64,000 bases of DNA from Chromobacterium vaccinii (GCF_000971335.1 NZ_JZJL01000003.1:110046-174045); one strand, 5' to 3'; shown: positions 22,885 through 32,759, numbered from the stretch's first letter. Notes: generated from the sequence alone by a model not told the origin. Translations and numbers: made by a program.

Positions 22885-24344
22885 CAGCTCCTCGTCACCC
22901 GCAGGATTTCTTCCAGGCTGGTCTCGCCGGCCTTGACCCAGCGCATGCCGTCATCGCGCAGGCTGCGCATGCCATGGCGGCCGGCGTGGTCGCGCAGCCG
23001 GTGTTCGGAGGCGCGATCGTGGATCAGCCGCTGCATGGTGTCGTCGATCAGCATCAGCTCATAGATGCCGTAACGGCCCTTGTAGCCGGACTGGCTGCAG
23101 GCCGGGCAACCGACCGGACGGTAATGCACCGTCTCCGGCGCGTCGTCCAGCGGCACCGGATGCGGCGCCTTGCATTGCGGGCAGACGCGCCGCACCAGCC
23201 GCTGCGCCATCACGCCCAGCAAGCTGGAGGCCAGCAGGAAGGGCTCGACGCCCATGTCGGTGAGCCGGGTCACCGCGCTGGCGGCGTCGTTGGTGTGCAG
23301 CGTGGCCAGCACCAGGTGGCCGGTCAACGATGCCTGCACCGCGATCTGCGCGGTTTCCAGGTCGCGGATCTCGCCTATCATCACCACATCCGGGTCCTGC
23401 CGCAGGATCGCGCGCAGCGCCTTGGCGAAAGTCATGTCGATGCGGGCGTTGACCTGGGTCTGGCCGACGCCGTCCAGGTGGTACTCCACCGGGTCTTCCA
23501 CCGTCATGATGTTGGTGTGGGCCGAGTCCAGCCGCGACAGCGCCGCGTACAGCGTGGTGGTCTTGCCGGAGCCGGTGGGGCCGGTGACCAGCAGGATGCC
23601 GTGCGGCTGGCGGATCAAGGTATCCACCGAGGCCAGCGTGTCGGCGGCCATGCCCAGCGTGGCCAGGTCCAGCTTGGCGTTTTCCTTGTCCAGAAGACGC
23701 AGCACCACCCGCTCGCCGTGGCTGGTGGGCAGCGTCGACACCCGCACGTCCACCGGCCGGCCGCCCAGGCGCAGCGAGATGCGGCCGTCCTGCGGAATGC
23801 GCTTCTCGGCGATGTCGAGATTGGCCATGATCTTGATCCGCGACACCATCGCCGCGTGCAGCGCGCGATGCGGGCTGACCACGTCGCGCAGCGTGCCGTC
23901 CAGGCGGAAGCGAACGGTGGAGCGATCCTCGAAGGCCTCGATGTGGATGTCGGACGCGCCGTCGCGCAGCGCCTGGGTGAGCAGCGCGTTGATCATGCGG
24001 ATGATGGGCGCGTCGCCCTCGCTTTCCAGCAGGTCCTCCACCGTCGGCAAGGACTCGACCATCTGGTTCAGGTCCATGTCCTGGCCGATGTCGTCCACCA
24101 TCTCCGCCGCCGCGCCGTCGCGGCTGGCGTAGTGCTCGGACAGGCGCTTCTCGAATTGGGAGGCCGTCAGCGTCTCCACGCCCGACAGCTCGCCGCCGTG
24201 CACCCGCAGCGCCTCGGCCCAGGCCGCCGGCCTGGCGTCCTCGCGCAGCAGCAGCACCCGGCCGACTTCGCCGTCCAGCAGGATGACCCCGTTGGCGCGG
24301 GCGAAGGGAAAGGGCAGCAGCGTCGCGAACTTGGCTTGCATCAT
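22884..24344 (-). CDS. gspE: Type II secretion ATPase GspE
   Basis: The 486-residue hexameric secretion ATPase on the cytoplasmic face that drives pseudopilus assembly. It shows the N-terminal GspL-binding domain, Walker [16 protein letters not shown], the Asp box ([16 protein letters not shown]), Walker [15 protein letters not shown], the His box and the tetracysteine zinc motif (CPQC ... CPAC near residue 410). Its ATG overlaps the gspD stop (ATGA). Confidence 0.97.
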   Translation of the reverse strand: MMQAKFATLLPFPFARANGVILLDGEVGRVLLLREDARPAAWAEALRVHGGELSGVETLTASQFEKRLSEHYASRDGAAAEMVDDIGQDMDLNQMVESLPTVEDLLESEGDAPIIRMINALLTQALRDGASDIHIEAFEDRSTVRFRLDGTLRDVVSPHRALHAAMVSRIKIMANLDIAEKRIPQDGRISLRLGGRPVDVRVSTLPTSHGERVVLRLLDKENAKLDLATLGMAADTLASVDTLIRQPHGILLVTGPTGSGKTTTLYAALSRLDSAHTNIMTVEDPVEYHLDGVGQTQVNARIDMTFAKALRAILRQDPDVVMIGEIRDLETAQIAVQASLTGHLVLATLHTNDAASAVTRLTDMGVEPFLLASSLLGVMAQRLVRRVCPQCKAPHPVPLDDAPETVHYRPVGCPACSQSGYKGRYGIYELMLIDDTMQRLIHDRASEHRLRDHAGRHGMRSLRDDGMRWVKAGETSLEEILRVTRS

Positions 24345-26488
24345 TGCTTGGCCTTGGCGTTGTCTTCCGACTTGTTCAGCGTATCCAGCGCATTCAGCGC
24401 GCCGTGTATGCTGCCGGCCGCCGGCGCCTTCAACTGGTCGTTCAGGCTTAGCGGCAACTTGCGGTCTGCATTCCGCATCGCGTCTTCCATCACATAGCCG
24501 TAGCGCTCGCCGGCCACGGCGCGATTGCCGATCTCGTCGCGAATGATGGTGGGGCGGATGAAGATCATCAGATTGCTCTTCTTGCGCTCCTTGCCCTGAT
24601 ACTTGAACAGATTGCCGATGACGGGGATATCGCCCAGCAGCGGCACCTTGTCCTCGGCGTTGGTCGTGGTTTCCTGGGTCAAGCCGCCCAGCGCCACCAG
24701 CCCGCCGTCGCCGACCGTCACCACCGTGTCCAGCGTGCGGCGGTTGAAGGTCGGGCCGGCGGCCGCGTTCAGCGTGGTGGCGTCGATGGAGTCGGCCGCT
24801 TGGCTGATCTTCATGCGGATGGTGCCGCCCTCGGATATCTGCGGGGTGATCTTCAGGCCGAAACCCACCGTCTTGCGGTCATAAGTATTGTAAGGCGCGT
24901 TGGAGGTGCCGCTGGAACCCGCCGGGTAAGAGGCGCTGAGCACCCCGATCTCCTGGCCGATCACGATCTTGGCTTCCTCGTTGTCCATCGTCACCAACTG
25001 CGGGCTGGCCACCAGATTGCCTTGCGCCTCCTGCTCCAATGCCTGGGCCAGCAGGCCCAGCGTCGGGATCTGCACGCCGCCCACGGTGATGGTGTTGACG
25101 ATGGCGGCGGTCAGGCCGCCTCCGGTCAGGCTGCTGACCAGCGAGCTCAGCGGCGTGCTAGGCGTACCGGAGGCGGCGCCGCTGCCGCTCGGCAGCAGGG
25201 AAGGCGAAGCCGGGCCGGGCAGGCTGTTGCCGATCAGTCCGTTGCCATGCACATTGGCCGCCCACTGCACCCCAATCTTGGTGGCGCGGCTGGCCGTCAC
25301 TTCCATCACCAGCGCTTCGACGTAAACCTGGGCGCGGCGCTTGTCCAGCAGGTCGATCACGTTGCGCAGGTTCTGATACATCGGGTCCGGCACGTTGAGG
25401 ATCAGCGCGTTGCTGTTGCTGTCGGCCTGGATCATCGTGCCGATGCCGGCGCCCGACGGCGCGGAGGACGAAGACGCGGCAGAGGCCGCGGCACCCGCGC
25501 CGGCGTCGGGCGAGGACACCGGGTTCTGCGCCGAGGCGCCGTTCCCCGTGCCGGCGCTGGTGGCGGAAGACATCAGGCTCGCGCCGCCGCCAGTGGTGGT
25601 CGCGGTATTGATCGTGCTGCGCGCCTGAACCGGACTGCCCTCGCTGGCCAGCAGCAGGCGCAGCGTCTTGGCCACCTCGGACGCCTGGGCGTTTTTCAAG
25701 TACACCACGCGGACATTCGAGCCGGCCTGGCTGGGCTGGTCCAGCACCTTGAGCAGGCTCTTGACCTTGCCGATCTTGCCCGGGGTGTCGGCGCGCACCA
25801 TCAGCACGTTGGCGCGGGCGTCGGCCAGGATGGTGGTCTTGCCGCCGTCGGCGCCGCCCTCCTGCATCAGCTTGTTCAGCGAATTGGCCAGCTCCACCGC
25901 GGAGCCGAACAGCACCGGGATCACCACGGTGTCGCCCGCCGCCGCCGATTCCACCGATTCGATGATGGATTCGATGCGCTGGATGTTGTCGGCGTAGTCG
26001 GTGACGATCAGCGCGTTGGACTGCGGATAGGCGGCCACCGTGTTGTTGGGCGACACCAGCGGCCGTATCACCGGCACCAGCTGGTTGGCGTTGCTGTTTT
26101 TCAGCGCAAACACCTTGGTGATCAGACGGTCGCCGTCGCCGCGCGGAATGTTCTTGCTGGCCTTGGCGTGCAGTTTGGCGTCCGCTTCCGGCACGATCTT
26201 GATCACGCCGTTGCCCTCCACCGCGGAGAAGCCCTGCAGACGCAGGGACGACAACAGCACCTGGTAGGACAGCGCGCGCGGCACCGGCCGGCTGGAAACG
26301 ATGTTGACCGTGCCCTTGACGCGCGGATCGATGATGAAGTTCTTGCCGCTGATCTCGCCTATCGCCTTGACCACGGTCTCGATGTCGGCATTGACGAAGT
26401 TGAGCATGACCGTATCGTTTTGCGGCGCGGCGAGCAGATTGCAACTGTAAACCAGGGCCAGGGCGGCGACGAGCTTGGAAATTCGCAT
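24341..26488 (-). CDS. gspD: Type II secretion outer-membrane secretin GspD
   Basis: The 715-residue secretin forms the outer-membrane channel. A signal peptide (about residues 1-20, ending LLA) precedes the N0 domain (LNFVNADIETVVKAIGEISGKNF), three KH-like N1-N3 domains and the C-terminal secretin core with VPLLGDIPVIGNLFKYQ. An N3 loop rich in Ser, Ala and Gly (about residues 290-345) is unusually long. The C-terminal tail resembles an S-domain, but no pilotin gene is in the window. It starts nine bases after gspC. Confidence 0.96.
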   Translation of the reverse strand: MRISKLVAALALVYSCNLLAAPQNDTVMLNFVNADIETVVKAIGEISGKNFIIDPRVKGTVNIVSSRPVPRALSYQVLLSSLRLQGFSAVEGNGVIKIVPEADAKLHAKASKNIPRGDGDRLITKVFALKNSNANQLVPVIRPLVSPNNTVAAYPQSNALIVTDYADNIQRIESIIESVESAAAGDTVVIPVLFGSAVELANSLNKLMQEGGADGGKTTILADARANVLMVRADTPGKIGKVKSLLKVLDQPSQAGSNVRVVYLKNAQASEVAKTLRLLLASEGSPVQARSTINTATTTGGGASLMSSATSAGTGNGASAQNPVSSPDAGAGAAASAASSSSAPSGAGIGTMIQADSNSNALILNVPDPMYQNLRNVIDLLDKRRAQVYVEALVMEVTASRATKIGVQWAANVHGNGLIGNSLPGPASPSLLPSGSGAASGTPSTPLSSLVSSLTGGGLTAAIVNTITVGGVQIPTLGLLAQALEQEAQGNLVASPQLVTMDNEEAKIVIGQEIGVLSASYPAGSSGTSNAPYNTYDRKTVGFGLKITPQISEGGTIRMKISQAADSIDATTLNAAAGPTFNRRTLDTVVTVGDGGLVALGGLTQETTTNAEDKVPLLGDIPVIGNLFKYQGKERKKSNLMIFIRPTIIRDEIGNRAVAGERYGYVMEDAMRNADRKLPLSLNDQLKAPAAGSIHGALNALDTLNKSEDNAKAKQ

Positions 26489-26497
26489 TGCACTCTC

Positions 26498-27109
26498 TTA
26501 TTGGCGAATCATCGCGGCGGGATCCACCGCGGGTTGAGGCTGGGCATCGGGTACGGCGTTCTGGCCCGGAATCGGAATGGGTACGGCGCCGGGCATGGGC
26601 TGGGCCGGCTGCACCGCGGGAGGCTGCGACGGCGCGGATTGCGGCATGTCGCCGCCGCCTGCGCCGCTCTGCCGCTGCAGCGGAACGAACTGCTCGTTGC
26701 CGCCTGAGCGCAAGGTGACGCCATTGGGCGCGACCTTGACCAGCTCCCAGCCGTCAGGCGTCTGCTTGCCCTGCAACAGCGGCTCGGGGTGGCCGTTGCT
26801 GTCGATGATGGCGAAGCCCTGCACGCCGTCGCGGCTGGGCGCGTACACGCCCAACAGCCGGACCGGCGGCAAAGCCGCCACCGGCTGCTGCGGCGCCTCG
26901 CCGAACCAATGTCCCTGCGCCGCCGCGGCCGCGGCGGCCTGCGGCTGGGCCGGAGCCAGATCACGGTAGTTTGGCGCGGAAGGCGCGAGCAGCGCGCTCA
27001 ACTGCTGGCCCAGCCAGAAAGCGGCCAGTCCCAGCGCCGCGGCGGGCAGGGCCTTGTGCCACTGCCGGCCCGGCAGCCGCCAGCGGCTGAAGTCCAGCTT
27101 GCGGCGCAT
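26498..27109 (-). CDS. gspC: Type II secretion inner-membrane protein GspC (short, no PDZ)
   Basis: First gene of the operon. GspC links the inner-membrane platform to the N0 domain of secretin. The 203-residue protein has one N-terminal helix (ALPAAALGLAAFWLGQQLSAL, split) and the homology-region domain (VRLLGVYAPSRDGVQGFAIID ... GWELVKVAPNGVTLRSGG). The rest is Pro/Gln/Ala-rich and ends near DPAAMIRQ; no PDZ domain or clear coiled coil is present, unlike the longer GspC of Vibrio. Start: ATG at 27109 with AGGGGA upstream; ATG at 27133 would add eight residues. Confidence 0.88.
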   Translation of the reverse strand: MRRKLDFSRWRLPGRQWHKALPAAALGLAAFWLGQQLSALLAPSAPNYRDLAPAQPQAAAAAAAQGHWFGEAPQQPVAALPPVRLLGVYAPSRDGVQGFAIIDSNGHPEPLLQGKQTPDGWELVKVAPNGVTLRSGGNEQFVPLQRQSGAGGGDMPQSAPSQPPAVQPAQPMPGAVPIPIPGQNAVPDAQPQPAVDPAAMIRQ

Positions 27110-27352
27110 GATTGTCTTGTCCCCTGAAACCATCGGCCTTCCGTATCGTAAATTTGCTGAGCGACTGTCACAGCAGGCACGCTAGATTAAGCAGCAAGAG
27201 CACGATTTTGCAATAGGCTGCCTGAATATTTGATGACAGATGAAAATTTAGTCATCGTTAATATTTACAGCCGATTCCCTTGCCGCTTGATTCTCATCGC
27301 ATCCGAACAAGAAATTCACATCGGGAAAAAGCAAACTTTCGGCATTTTCGCA

Positions 27353-27382
27353 TAAAAAAACGCCGCGGCGAGGCCGCGGCGT
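27353..27382 (-). terminator. Intrinsic terminator after acyl-CoA dehydrogenase
   Basis: A 10-base-pair perfect GC stem (27360-27369 with 27373-27382), loop of three, then seven T on the minus strand, 22 bases past the stop of the dehydrogenase gene. The 220 bases between it and gspC are AT-richer and should hold the gsp promoter, but I cannot pick a single convincing one. Confidence 0.93.
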
Positions 27383-27403
27383 CCGCATGTCGGCTCTAGC
27401 CGG

Positions 27404-29185
27404 TCAAAACTGGCTGTCATCCAGAGCAAGCGCGCTGTCGGCGCCATTCAGGATCGCCGCCGTCAGGCCGGAAACCTGCGGCAGCAAGTGATCGGCGAAG
27501 AAACGCGCGGTGATGATCTTGGCGTTCAGGAAATCGCTGTCCGCATCGGCGTCCTGCAGCTTCTCCTTGGCGATCAGCGCGGCGCGGCCCAGCTGCCAGC
27601 CGCCCAGCACGATGCCCATCAGCTTCAGGAACGGCACCGAACCGGCGGCGGCCAGCTGCGGCTGGGCGCCGAAGGTTTCCAGGATGAAGGCGACGCAGCG
27701 CTCGGCGTCGGCGATCGCTGCGGAGAGGTTGCCGGCGGCGGAATCGAACCCCGCGGCCTGCAGCTTGTTCGCCGTAGACTGCGCCTCGGCCAGCAGCGCG
27801 CGGGCGACCGCGCCTTGATCCATCGCCGTCTTGCGGCCGATAAGGTCCAGCGCCTGGATGCCTGTGGTGCCTTCGTAGATGGCGGTGATGCGGGCGTCGC
27901 GGTAGTACTGGGCGACGCCGGTCTCCTCGATGTAGCCCATGCCGCCGTGCACCTGGACGGCCAGGCTGGTGATCTCGTTGGCCTGCTCGGTGTTCCAGCC
28001 CTTGACGATGGGAATCAGGAAATTCAGCAGCGCCTGGTTGCGGGCGGCTTCGTCCGCCACCGGATGGCGCGCGGCGCGGTCCAGCGCGGCCGCGGCGTAG
28101 AAGGTCAGCGCGCGCTGCGCTTCGATCTGGGCGCGCATCGTCATCAACATGCGGCGCACGTCCGGGTGCCGGATGATGGCCACCCCGGCTGGATCGGGCG
28201 AACCGACCGCGCGGCTCTGCACCCGATCGCGCGCGTACTCCACCGCTTTCTGGTAGGCGCGCTCGGACACCGCCACGCCCTCGATGCCCACGCCCAGGCG
28301 GGCGTGGTTCATCATGGTGAACATGTAGTTCAGGCCCTTGTTCGGCTCGCCGACCAGGTAGCCGACCGCGCCGTCGTTGTCGCCGAAGCTCATCACCGCT
28401 GTCGGGCTGCCGTGAATGCCCAGCTTGTGCTCCAGCGACACGCAGCGCACGTCGTTGCGCGCGCCGAGCGAGCCGTCGGCTTTCACCAGGAACTTGGGCA
28501 CGATGAACAGCGAGATGCCCTTCACCCCGGCCGGCGCGTCCGGCAGGCGCGCCAGCACCAGATGGACGATGTTCTCGGCCATGTCGTGCTCGCCCCAGGT
28601 GATGAAGATCTTCTGGCCGCTGACGCGATAGCTGCCGTCGGCGGCCGGCGTCGCCTTGGAGCGCACTTGGGCCAGGTCGGAGCCGGCCTGCGGCTCGGTC
28701 AGGTTCATGGTGCCGGTCCACTGGCCGCTGGCCATCATCGGCAGATAGACGCTCTTCAGCTCATCCGATGCGTGATGATGGATAGCCTCAACCGCGCCCA
28801 GCGTCAGCAGCGGCGCCAGCGAGAACGCCAGATTGGACGAACACCACATTTCCTCCACCGCCGCCGCCACCAGCGCCGGCATGCCCTGGCCGCCATATTC
28901 CTCCGGCGCGCGCAGGCCCACCCAGCCCGATTCGACGTACTGCTGCCAGGCATCCTTGAAGCCCGGCGCGGCAGTCACTTCGCCGTCCTTCCACTTGGCG
29001 CCCTGGTCGCCCTGCTTGTTGATCGGCGCCAGCACGCCCTCGGCGAACTTGGCGCCCTCTTCCAGCACCGCGTCGGTGAGCTCCACCGAGCACTCGCCGT
29101 AGCCCGGCAGCCCGCAGATCGCCGCCAGATCGGCCAGCTCGTTCAATGCAAATCGGATGTCTTTGATTGGGGCGTGATAAATCAT
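27404..29185 (-). CDS. Acyl-CoA dehydrogenase (long, with C-terminal extension)
   Basis: A 593-residue FAD-dependent acyl-CoA dehydrogenase that catalyses the first oxidation step of beta-oxidation. It shows the N-terminal domain, the middle beta domain (MNLTEPQAGSDLAQVRSKA, with KIFITWGEHD) and the C-terminal helical domain with GGMGYIEE and the catalytic-glutamate region AIYEGTTGIQALDL, followed by the extra C-terminal domain of the 590-600-residue subgroup that includes DmdC-like enzymes. Start ATG at 29185 with GAGGAG seven bases upstream. Its electron acceptor EtfAB is encoded just upstream. The chain-length specificity is not visible. Confidence 0.92.
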   Translation of the reverse strand: MIYHAPIKDIRFALNELADLAAICGLPGYGECSVELTDAVLEEGAKFAEGVLAPINKQGDQGAKWKDGEVTAAPGFKDAWQQYVESGWVGLRAPEEYGGQGMPALVAAAVEEMWCSSNLAFSLAPLLTLGAVEAIHHHASDELKSVYLPMMASGQWTGTMNLTEPQAGSDLAQVRSKATPAADGSYRVSGQKIFITWGEHDMAENIVHLVLARLPDAPAGVKGISLFIVPKFLVKADGSLGARNDVRCVSLEHKLGIHGSPTAVMSFGDNDGAVGYLVGEPNKGLNYMFTMMNHARLGVGIEGVAVSERAYQKAVEYARDRVQSRAVGSPDPAGVAIIRHPDVRRMLMTMRAQIEAQRALTFYAAAALDRAARHPVADEAARNQALLNFLIPIVKGWNTEQANEITSLAVQVHGGMGYIEETGVAQYYRDARITAIYEGTTGIQALDLIGRKTAMDQGAVARALLAEAQSTANKLQAAGFDSAAGNLSAAIADAERCVAFILETFGAQPQLAAAGSVPFLKLMGIVLGGWQLGRAALIAKEKLQDADADSDFLNAKIITARFFADHLLPQVSGLTAAILNGADSALALDDSQF

Positions 29186-29231
29186 CGCGCTTCTCCTCTG
29201 CTTCTCTCGCGTCGGCCCGCGCCGCGGGCCA

Positions 29232-29265
29232 TAAAAAAAACCGGCGCTCCCTGATAGGGCGCCGG
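29232..29265 (-). terminator. Intrinsic terminator after etfA
   Basis: Stem CCGGCG/CGCCGG with an inner CCCT/AGGG pair (29241-29265), followed on the minus strand by eight T. It ends the etfB-etfA transcript and separates it from the dehydrogenase gene. Confidence 0.88.
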
Positions 29266-29337
29266 CTGCTGTTGTTGGTTCCGGCGGCTATGCTGCCTGC
29301 TCGGTCGGGGGCGCTTGCGGCCGCCCCCGGCTGTCGC

Positions 29338-30270
29338 TTACTTCGACAGTTCGGCGATCAGTTCCGGCACCACGGCGAACAGGTCGCCGACGATGCCGTA
29401 GTCGGCCACCTGGAAGATCGGGGCCTCCTCGTCCTTGTTGATCGCGACGATCACCTTGGAATCCTTCATGCCCGCCAGGTGCTGGATCGCGCCGGAGATG
29501 CCGACGGCGAAGTACAGCTGCGGCGCCACCACCTTGCCGGTCTGGCCGACCTGATAGTCGTTCGGCGCGTAGCCGGCGTCCACCGCGGCGCGCGAGGCGC
29601 CGACGGCGGCGGACAGCTTGTCGGCCAGCGGGCCGATCACGGCCTTGAACTGCTCTTCCGAACCCAGCGCGCGGCCGCCGGACACGATGACCTTGGCCGA
29701 GCCCAGCTCCGGACGGTCGGACTTGGTCAGTTCCTGGCCTACGAAGGCGGACAACTGGCTGTCGGCGCCGGCGGCGATGGTTTCCACCGCGGCCGAACCG
29801 CCCTGGCCTGCCGGGTCGAAAGCGGTGGTGCGCACGGTGATCACCTTGATCGCGTCAGCCGACTGCACGGTGGCCAGCACGTTGCCGGCGTAGACCGGCC
29901 GCACGAAGGTGTCGGCCGATTCGATGGCGACGATTTCGGAAATCTGGGCGACGTCCAGCAGCGCGGCGACGCGCGGCAGCAGGTTCTTGCCGAAGGACGA
30001 GGCCGGAGCCAGCACGTGGCTGTAGTCCTTGGCCAGGCCGACAACCAGCGCTGACAGGCTTTCGGCCAGGCCATGCGCGTAGTGGGCGGCGTCGGCCAGC
30101 AGCACCTTGGCCACGCCGGCCACGCACTTGGCGGCATCGGCTGCGGCGGCGGCGTTGTGGCCGGCCACCAGCACGTGCACTTCGCCCAGCTTGGCCGCGG
30201 CGGTGATGGTGTTCAGGGTGCCTGTCTTCAGGCTCTGGTTGTCGTGTTCAGCGATAACGAGAATAGCCAT
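29338..30270 (-). CDS. etfA: Electron transfer flavoprotein alpha subunit
   Basis: A 310-residue FAD-binding subunit that passes electrons from acyl-CoA dehydrogenases to ETF:quinone oxidoreductase. The C-terminal FAD domain has the family signature [27 protein letters not shown] (about residues 224-250) and [23 protein letters not shown] near the end. It starts three bases after etfB, so the two are cotranscribed. Confidence 0.96.
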   Translation of the reverse strand: MAILVIAEHDNQSLKTGTLNTITAAAKLGEVHVLVAGHNAAAAADAAKCVAGVAKVLLADAAHYAHGLAESLSALVVGLAKDYSHVLAPASSFGKNLLPRVAALLDVAQISEIVAIESADTFVRPVYAGNVLATVQSADAIKVITVRTTAFDPAGQGGSAAVETIAAGADSQLSAFVGQELTKSDRPELGSAKVIVSGGRALGSEEQFKAVIGPLADKLSAAVGASRAAVDAGYAPNDYQVGQTGKVVAPQLYFAVGISGAIQHLAGMKDSKVIVAINKDEEAPIFQVADYGIVGDLFAVVPELIAELSK

Positions 30271-30273
30271 GTC

Positions 30274-31023
30274 TTACAGCACCTTTGCTTCGTTCTTGAG
30301 TTTGGCGACCAGTTCGGCGGCGTTGGCCACCTTGATGCCGGCGGAACGCTTGGCCGGCTCGGCCACTTTCAGCGTCTTCAGGCGCGGAGCGGCGTCAACG
30401 CCCAGATCGGCCGGCGTGGTCTTGTCCAGCGGCTTTTTCTTGGCGGCCATGATGTTGGGCAACTTGATGAAGCGCGGCTCGTTCAGGCGCAGGTCGGCGG
30501 TGACCACGGCCGGCAGGCGCAGCTTGACGGTCTCCAGGCCGCCGTCGATCTCGCGGATCACGTCCACGGTCTCGGCCGCCAGGTCCACCTTGGAGGCGAA
30601 AGTGCCCTGGGACCAGCCCAGCAGCGCGGAAGTCATCTGGCCGGTCTGGTTGGCGTCGTCGTCGATCGCCTGCTTGCCCAGGATCACCAGTTGCGGCTGC
30701 TCCTTGTCGGCGACGGCCTTCAGCAGCTTGGCCACCGCCAGCGGCTGCAGCTCGACATCGGTTTCCACCAGGATGGCGCGGTCGGCTCCCATCGCCAGCG
30801 CGGTGCGCAGTGTTTCCTCGCACTGCTTGACGCCCATGGACACGGCGATGATCTCGCTCACTTTGCCGGCTTCCTTCAGACGCACCGCCTCTTCCACGGC
30901 GATCTCGTCGAAAGGGTTCATCGACATCTTGACGTTGGCGATATCAACGTCGCTGCCGTCGGCTTTGACGCGGACTTTCACGTTGTAATCGACAACGCGT
31001 TTCACTGCGACTAGAACTTTCAT
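30274..31023 (-). CDS. etfB: Electron transfer flavoprotein beta subunit
   Basis: A 249-residue AMP-binding partner of EtfA. It begins [20 protein letters not shown] and shows the family signature [20 protein letters not shown] (about residues 167-186) and the docking loop ([12 protein letters not shown]). Start ATG at 31023 with GGAGGAAT just before it. Upstream lies a PsrA-like palindrome that overlaps the likely -35 region. Confidence 0.96.
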   Translation of the reverse strand: MKVLVAVKRVVDYNVKVRVKADGSDVDIANVKMSMNPFDEIAVEEAVRLKEAGKVSEIIAVSMGVKQCEETLRTALAMGADRAILVETDVELQPLAVAKLLKAVADKEQPQLVILGKQAIDDDANQTGQMTSALLGWSQGTFASKVDLAAETVDVIREIDGGLETVKLRLPAVVTADLRLNEPRFIKLPNIMAAKKKPLDKTTPADLGVDAAPRLKTLKVAEPAKRSAGIKVANAAELVAKLKNEAKVL

Positions 31024-31087
31024 ATTCCTCCAGCAAACTTCTGTGGGTTAATCGAACGCGGAAGGCAACGACGGCCAGCAGAGCCTG

Positions 31088-31121
31088 ATTATGCCCCAAG
31101 CAAAATTCAAACGAGCGTTTG
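31088..31121 (-). promoter_or_regulatory. etfBA promoter region with PsrA-like operator
   Basis: CAAAC-N4-GTTTG (31108-31121 as CAAACG/CGTTTG palindrome) matches the published PsrA-type pattern G/CAAAC(N2-4)GTTTG/C for the TetR-family fatty-acid regulator. A -10-like CATAAT lies at 31088-31093 on the minus strand, so the palindrome covers the -35 position. This fits repression relieved by acyl-CoA. The regulator gene itself is not in the window. Confidence 0.6.
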
Positions 31122-31192
31122 GTTTGTACGCGCCGGCGCGGCGCGTGGTGAAAATGCAACTCGGCGTCGATAGTACGTCATTTCCCTGCGGT

Positions 31193-31220
31193 TTGCATTT
31201 CAGGCCAAAGCTGTCACAAT
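31193..31220 (+). promoter_or_regulatory. Candidate promoter of the MaoC hydratase gene
   Basis: TTGCAT (31193-31198), 16-base spacer, CACAAT (31215-31220), about 44 bases upstream of the ATG. The match to the sigma-70 consensus is moderate. Confidence 0.35.
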
Positions 31221-31263
31221 GCACTGCAACATTTCCCCGTCATAAATCTCACAGGGAGTTGTC

Positions 31264-31680
31264 ATGACCGTCTATTTCGAGGATCTGGCCGTCGGCGCCA
31301 GCGCCGAAACCGGCAAAACCATCACCGAGGCCGACGTATTGCTGTTCTCCGCCGTCAGCGGCGACAACAATCCAGTGCATCTGGACCAGACCTACGCAGC
31401 CACCACGCCTTTCGAGACCCGCATCGCCCACGGCATGCTGACCGCCAGCCTGATCTCCGGCGTGATCGGCACCCGCCTCCCCGGCTACGGCACCGTCTAC
31501 CTGTCGCAGTCCACCCGCTTCAAGGCGCCGGTGCGCATCGGCGAAACCGTCACCACCCGCGTCACCGTCGAAGAGCTGATCCCGGAAAAGAAACGGGTGC
31601 GCCTCTCCACGCAATGCCGCGTCGGCGACAAGGTGGTGCTGGAAGGAGAATCGCTGGTGATCGCGCCGTCCCGCAGCTGA
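31264..31680 (+). CDS. MaoC family (R)-specific enoyl-CoA hydratase
   Basis: A 138-residue single hot-dog domain hydratase. The hydratase-2 catalytic motif with Asp and His is seen in SGDNNPVHLDQTYA (about residues 36-49), followed by AHGMLTASLISGVIGTRLPG, as in PhaJ and FabZ-like MaoC proteins. PhaJ-type enzymes turn trans-2-enoyl-CoA from beta-oxidation into (R)-3-hydroxyacyl-CoA for polyhydroxyalkanoate synthesis; the divergent etfBA genes fit this link. An alternative role in another acyl-CoA pathway is possible, since no phaC is nearby. Confidence 0.88.
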   Translation: MTVYFEDLAVGASAETGKTITEADVLLFSAVSGDNNPVHLDQTYAATTPFETRIAHGMLTASLISGVIGTRLPGYGTVYLSQSTRFKAPVRIGETVTTRVTVEELIPEKKRVRLSTQCRVGDKVVLEGESLVIAPSRS

Positions 31681-31682
31681 AA

Positions 31683-32759
31683 TCAACAGGACTGGCCGTG
31701 CCGGGCCAGCGCCCAGCGCACCGGCTCGGCCACCAGCTCGTCGGGAAAGTCCAGCCGCCTGCGCAGCGCGGCCACCACTTCCGGCGTGGTCGGCGCGTTG
31801 CCCAGGCCCACCGCCAGATTGGACAGCCACTTGTGATAGCCGATGCGGTAGATCGGGCTGCCCGCCATCCGCTCGCGGAACTCGTCCTCGCTCCAGTCGA
31901 ACAGTTCTACCAGACTGGCGCCATCCAGACCATGACGCACCGCAAAATCAGCTTCCGCTGTTAAAGCGCCGAAACGGTTCCATGGACAAAACAGCTGGCA
32001 ATCGTCGCAGCCGTACACCCGGTTGCCGATCAAGGGCCGCAGCGGCTCCGGAATCGCCCCCTTCAATTCGATGGTCAGATAGGAAATGCAGCGGCGCGCG
32101 TCCACCGTGTAGGGTTCGATGATGGCGCCGGTGGGACAGACATCCAGACAGCGCGTGCAGCGGCCGCAATGGCCATCTTCGGCCTCGTCCGGCGGCAGCG
32201 GCAGGTCGGTCAATATCTCGCCCAGGAAAAACAGCGAGCCCTGGCGCTTGGTCAGCAGCAGCGTGTGCTTGCCGCGCCAGCCCAGGCCGGCCTGGGACGC
32301 CAGCGCCACCTCGGCCAGCGGCGCGCTGTCGGTGAACACCCGGTGGCCGAACGATCCGACCGCGCCTTCTATGCGCTCGGCCAGCTTCTGCAGCCGGTTG
32401 CGCAGCACCTTGTGATAGTCGCGCCCCAGCGCGTACCGCGACAGGTAGGCGCGCGACGGGTCGGCCAGCACCTGCTCAGCCGGCTCGCCCCCCGGCCAGT
32501 AGTTCATCCGCAGCGAAATCACCGACAGCGTGCCGGGCACCAGTTCGGCCGGCCGCACCCGCATCGCGCCATGCCGGGCCATATAGTCCATCTCGCCGTG
32601 ATGCCCGGCCGCCAGCCAGGCTTCCAGCCGTTGTTCCGCCTCCGGCGGCAGCGCCGCGCGCGTGACACGGGCGTCGGCGAAACCGGCTTCGCGCGCCCAG
32701 GCTTTGATTTGGCGCGACAATTCGGGATAATCCGGTTTTTGAGGAGGATTCTCAGTCAT
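31683..32759 (-). CDS. queG: Epoxyqueuosine reductase
   Basis: A 358-residue cobalamin- and iron-sulfur-dependent enzyme that reduces epoxyqueuosine to queuosine in tRNA, the last step of the pathway. The N-terminal domain has GHHGEMDYMARHG and the B12-binding core; two 4Fe-4S motifs follow (CGRCTRCLDVCPTGAI and CDDCQLFCPWNRF). Length is slightly below the usual 370-380. The ATG at 32759 overlaps the start codon of tsaE on the other strand. No strong ribosome site is seen for it. Confidence 0.95.
   Translation of the reverse strand: MTENPPQKPDYPELSRQIKAWAREAGFADARVTRAALPPEAEQRLEAWLAAGHHGEMDYMARHGAMRVRPAELVPGTLSVISLRMNYWPGGEPAEQVLADPSRAYLSRYALGRDYHKVLRNRLQKLAERIEGAVGSFGHRVFTDSAPLAEVALASQAGLGWRGKHTLLLTKRQGSLFFLGEILTDLPLPPDEAEDGHCGRCTRCLDVCPTGAIIEPYTVDARRCISYLTIELKGAIPEPLRPLIGNRVYGCDDCQLFCPWNRFGALTAEADFAVRHGLDGASLVELFDWSEDEFRERMAGSPIYRIGYHKWLSNLAVGLGNAPTTPEVVAALRRRLDFPDELVAEPVRWALARHGQSC
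32704..32731 (+). promoter_or_regulatory. Candidate tsaE promoter inside the queG coding region
   Basis: TTGATT (32704-32709), 16-base spacer, GATAAT (32726-32731), then a strong GAGGAGG ribosome site at 32741-32747 before the tsaE ATG. The promoter lies within the first codons of queG on the opposite strand. Confidence 0.5.

Noticed and set aside
27110..27352. A specific gsp operon promoter or quorum-sensing (CviR-type) box
   Set aside because: Several weak -10/-35 pairs but none stands out, and no CTG-N-CC-N4-GG-N-CAG type palindrome was seen.
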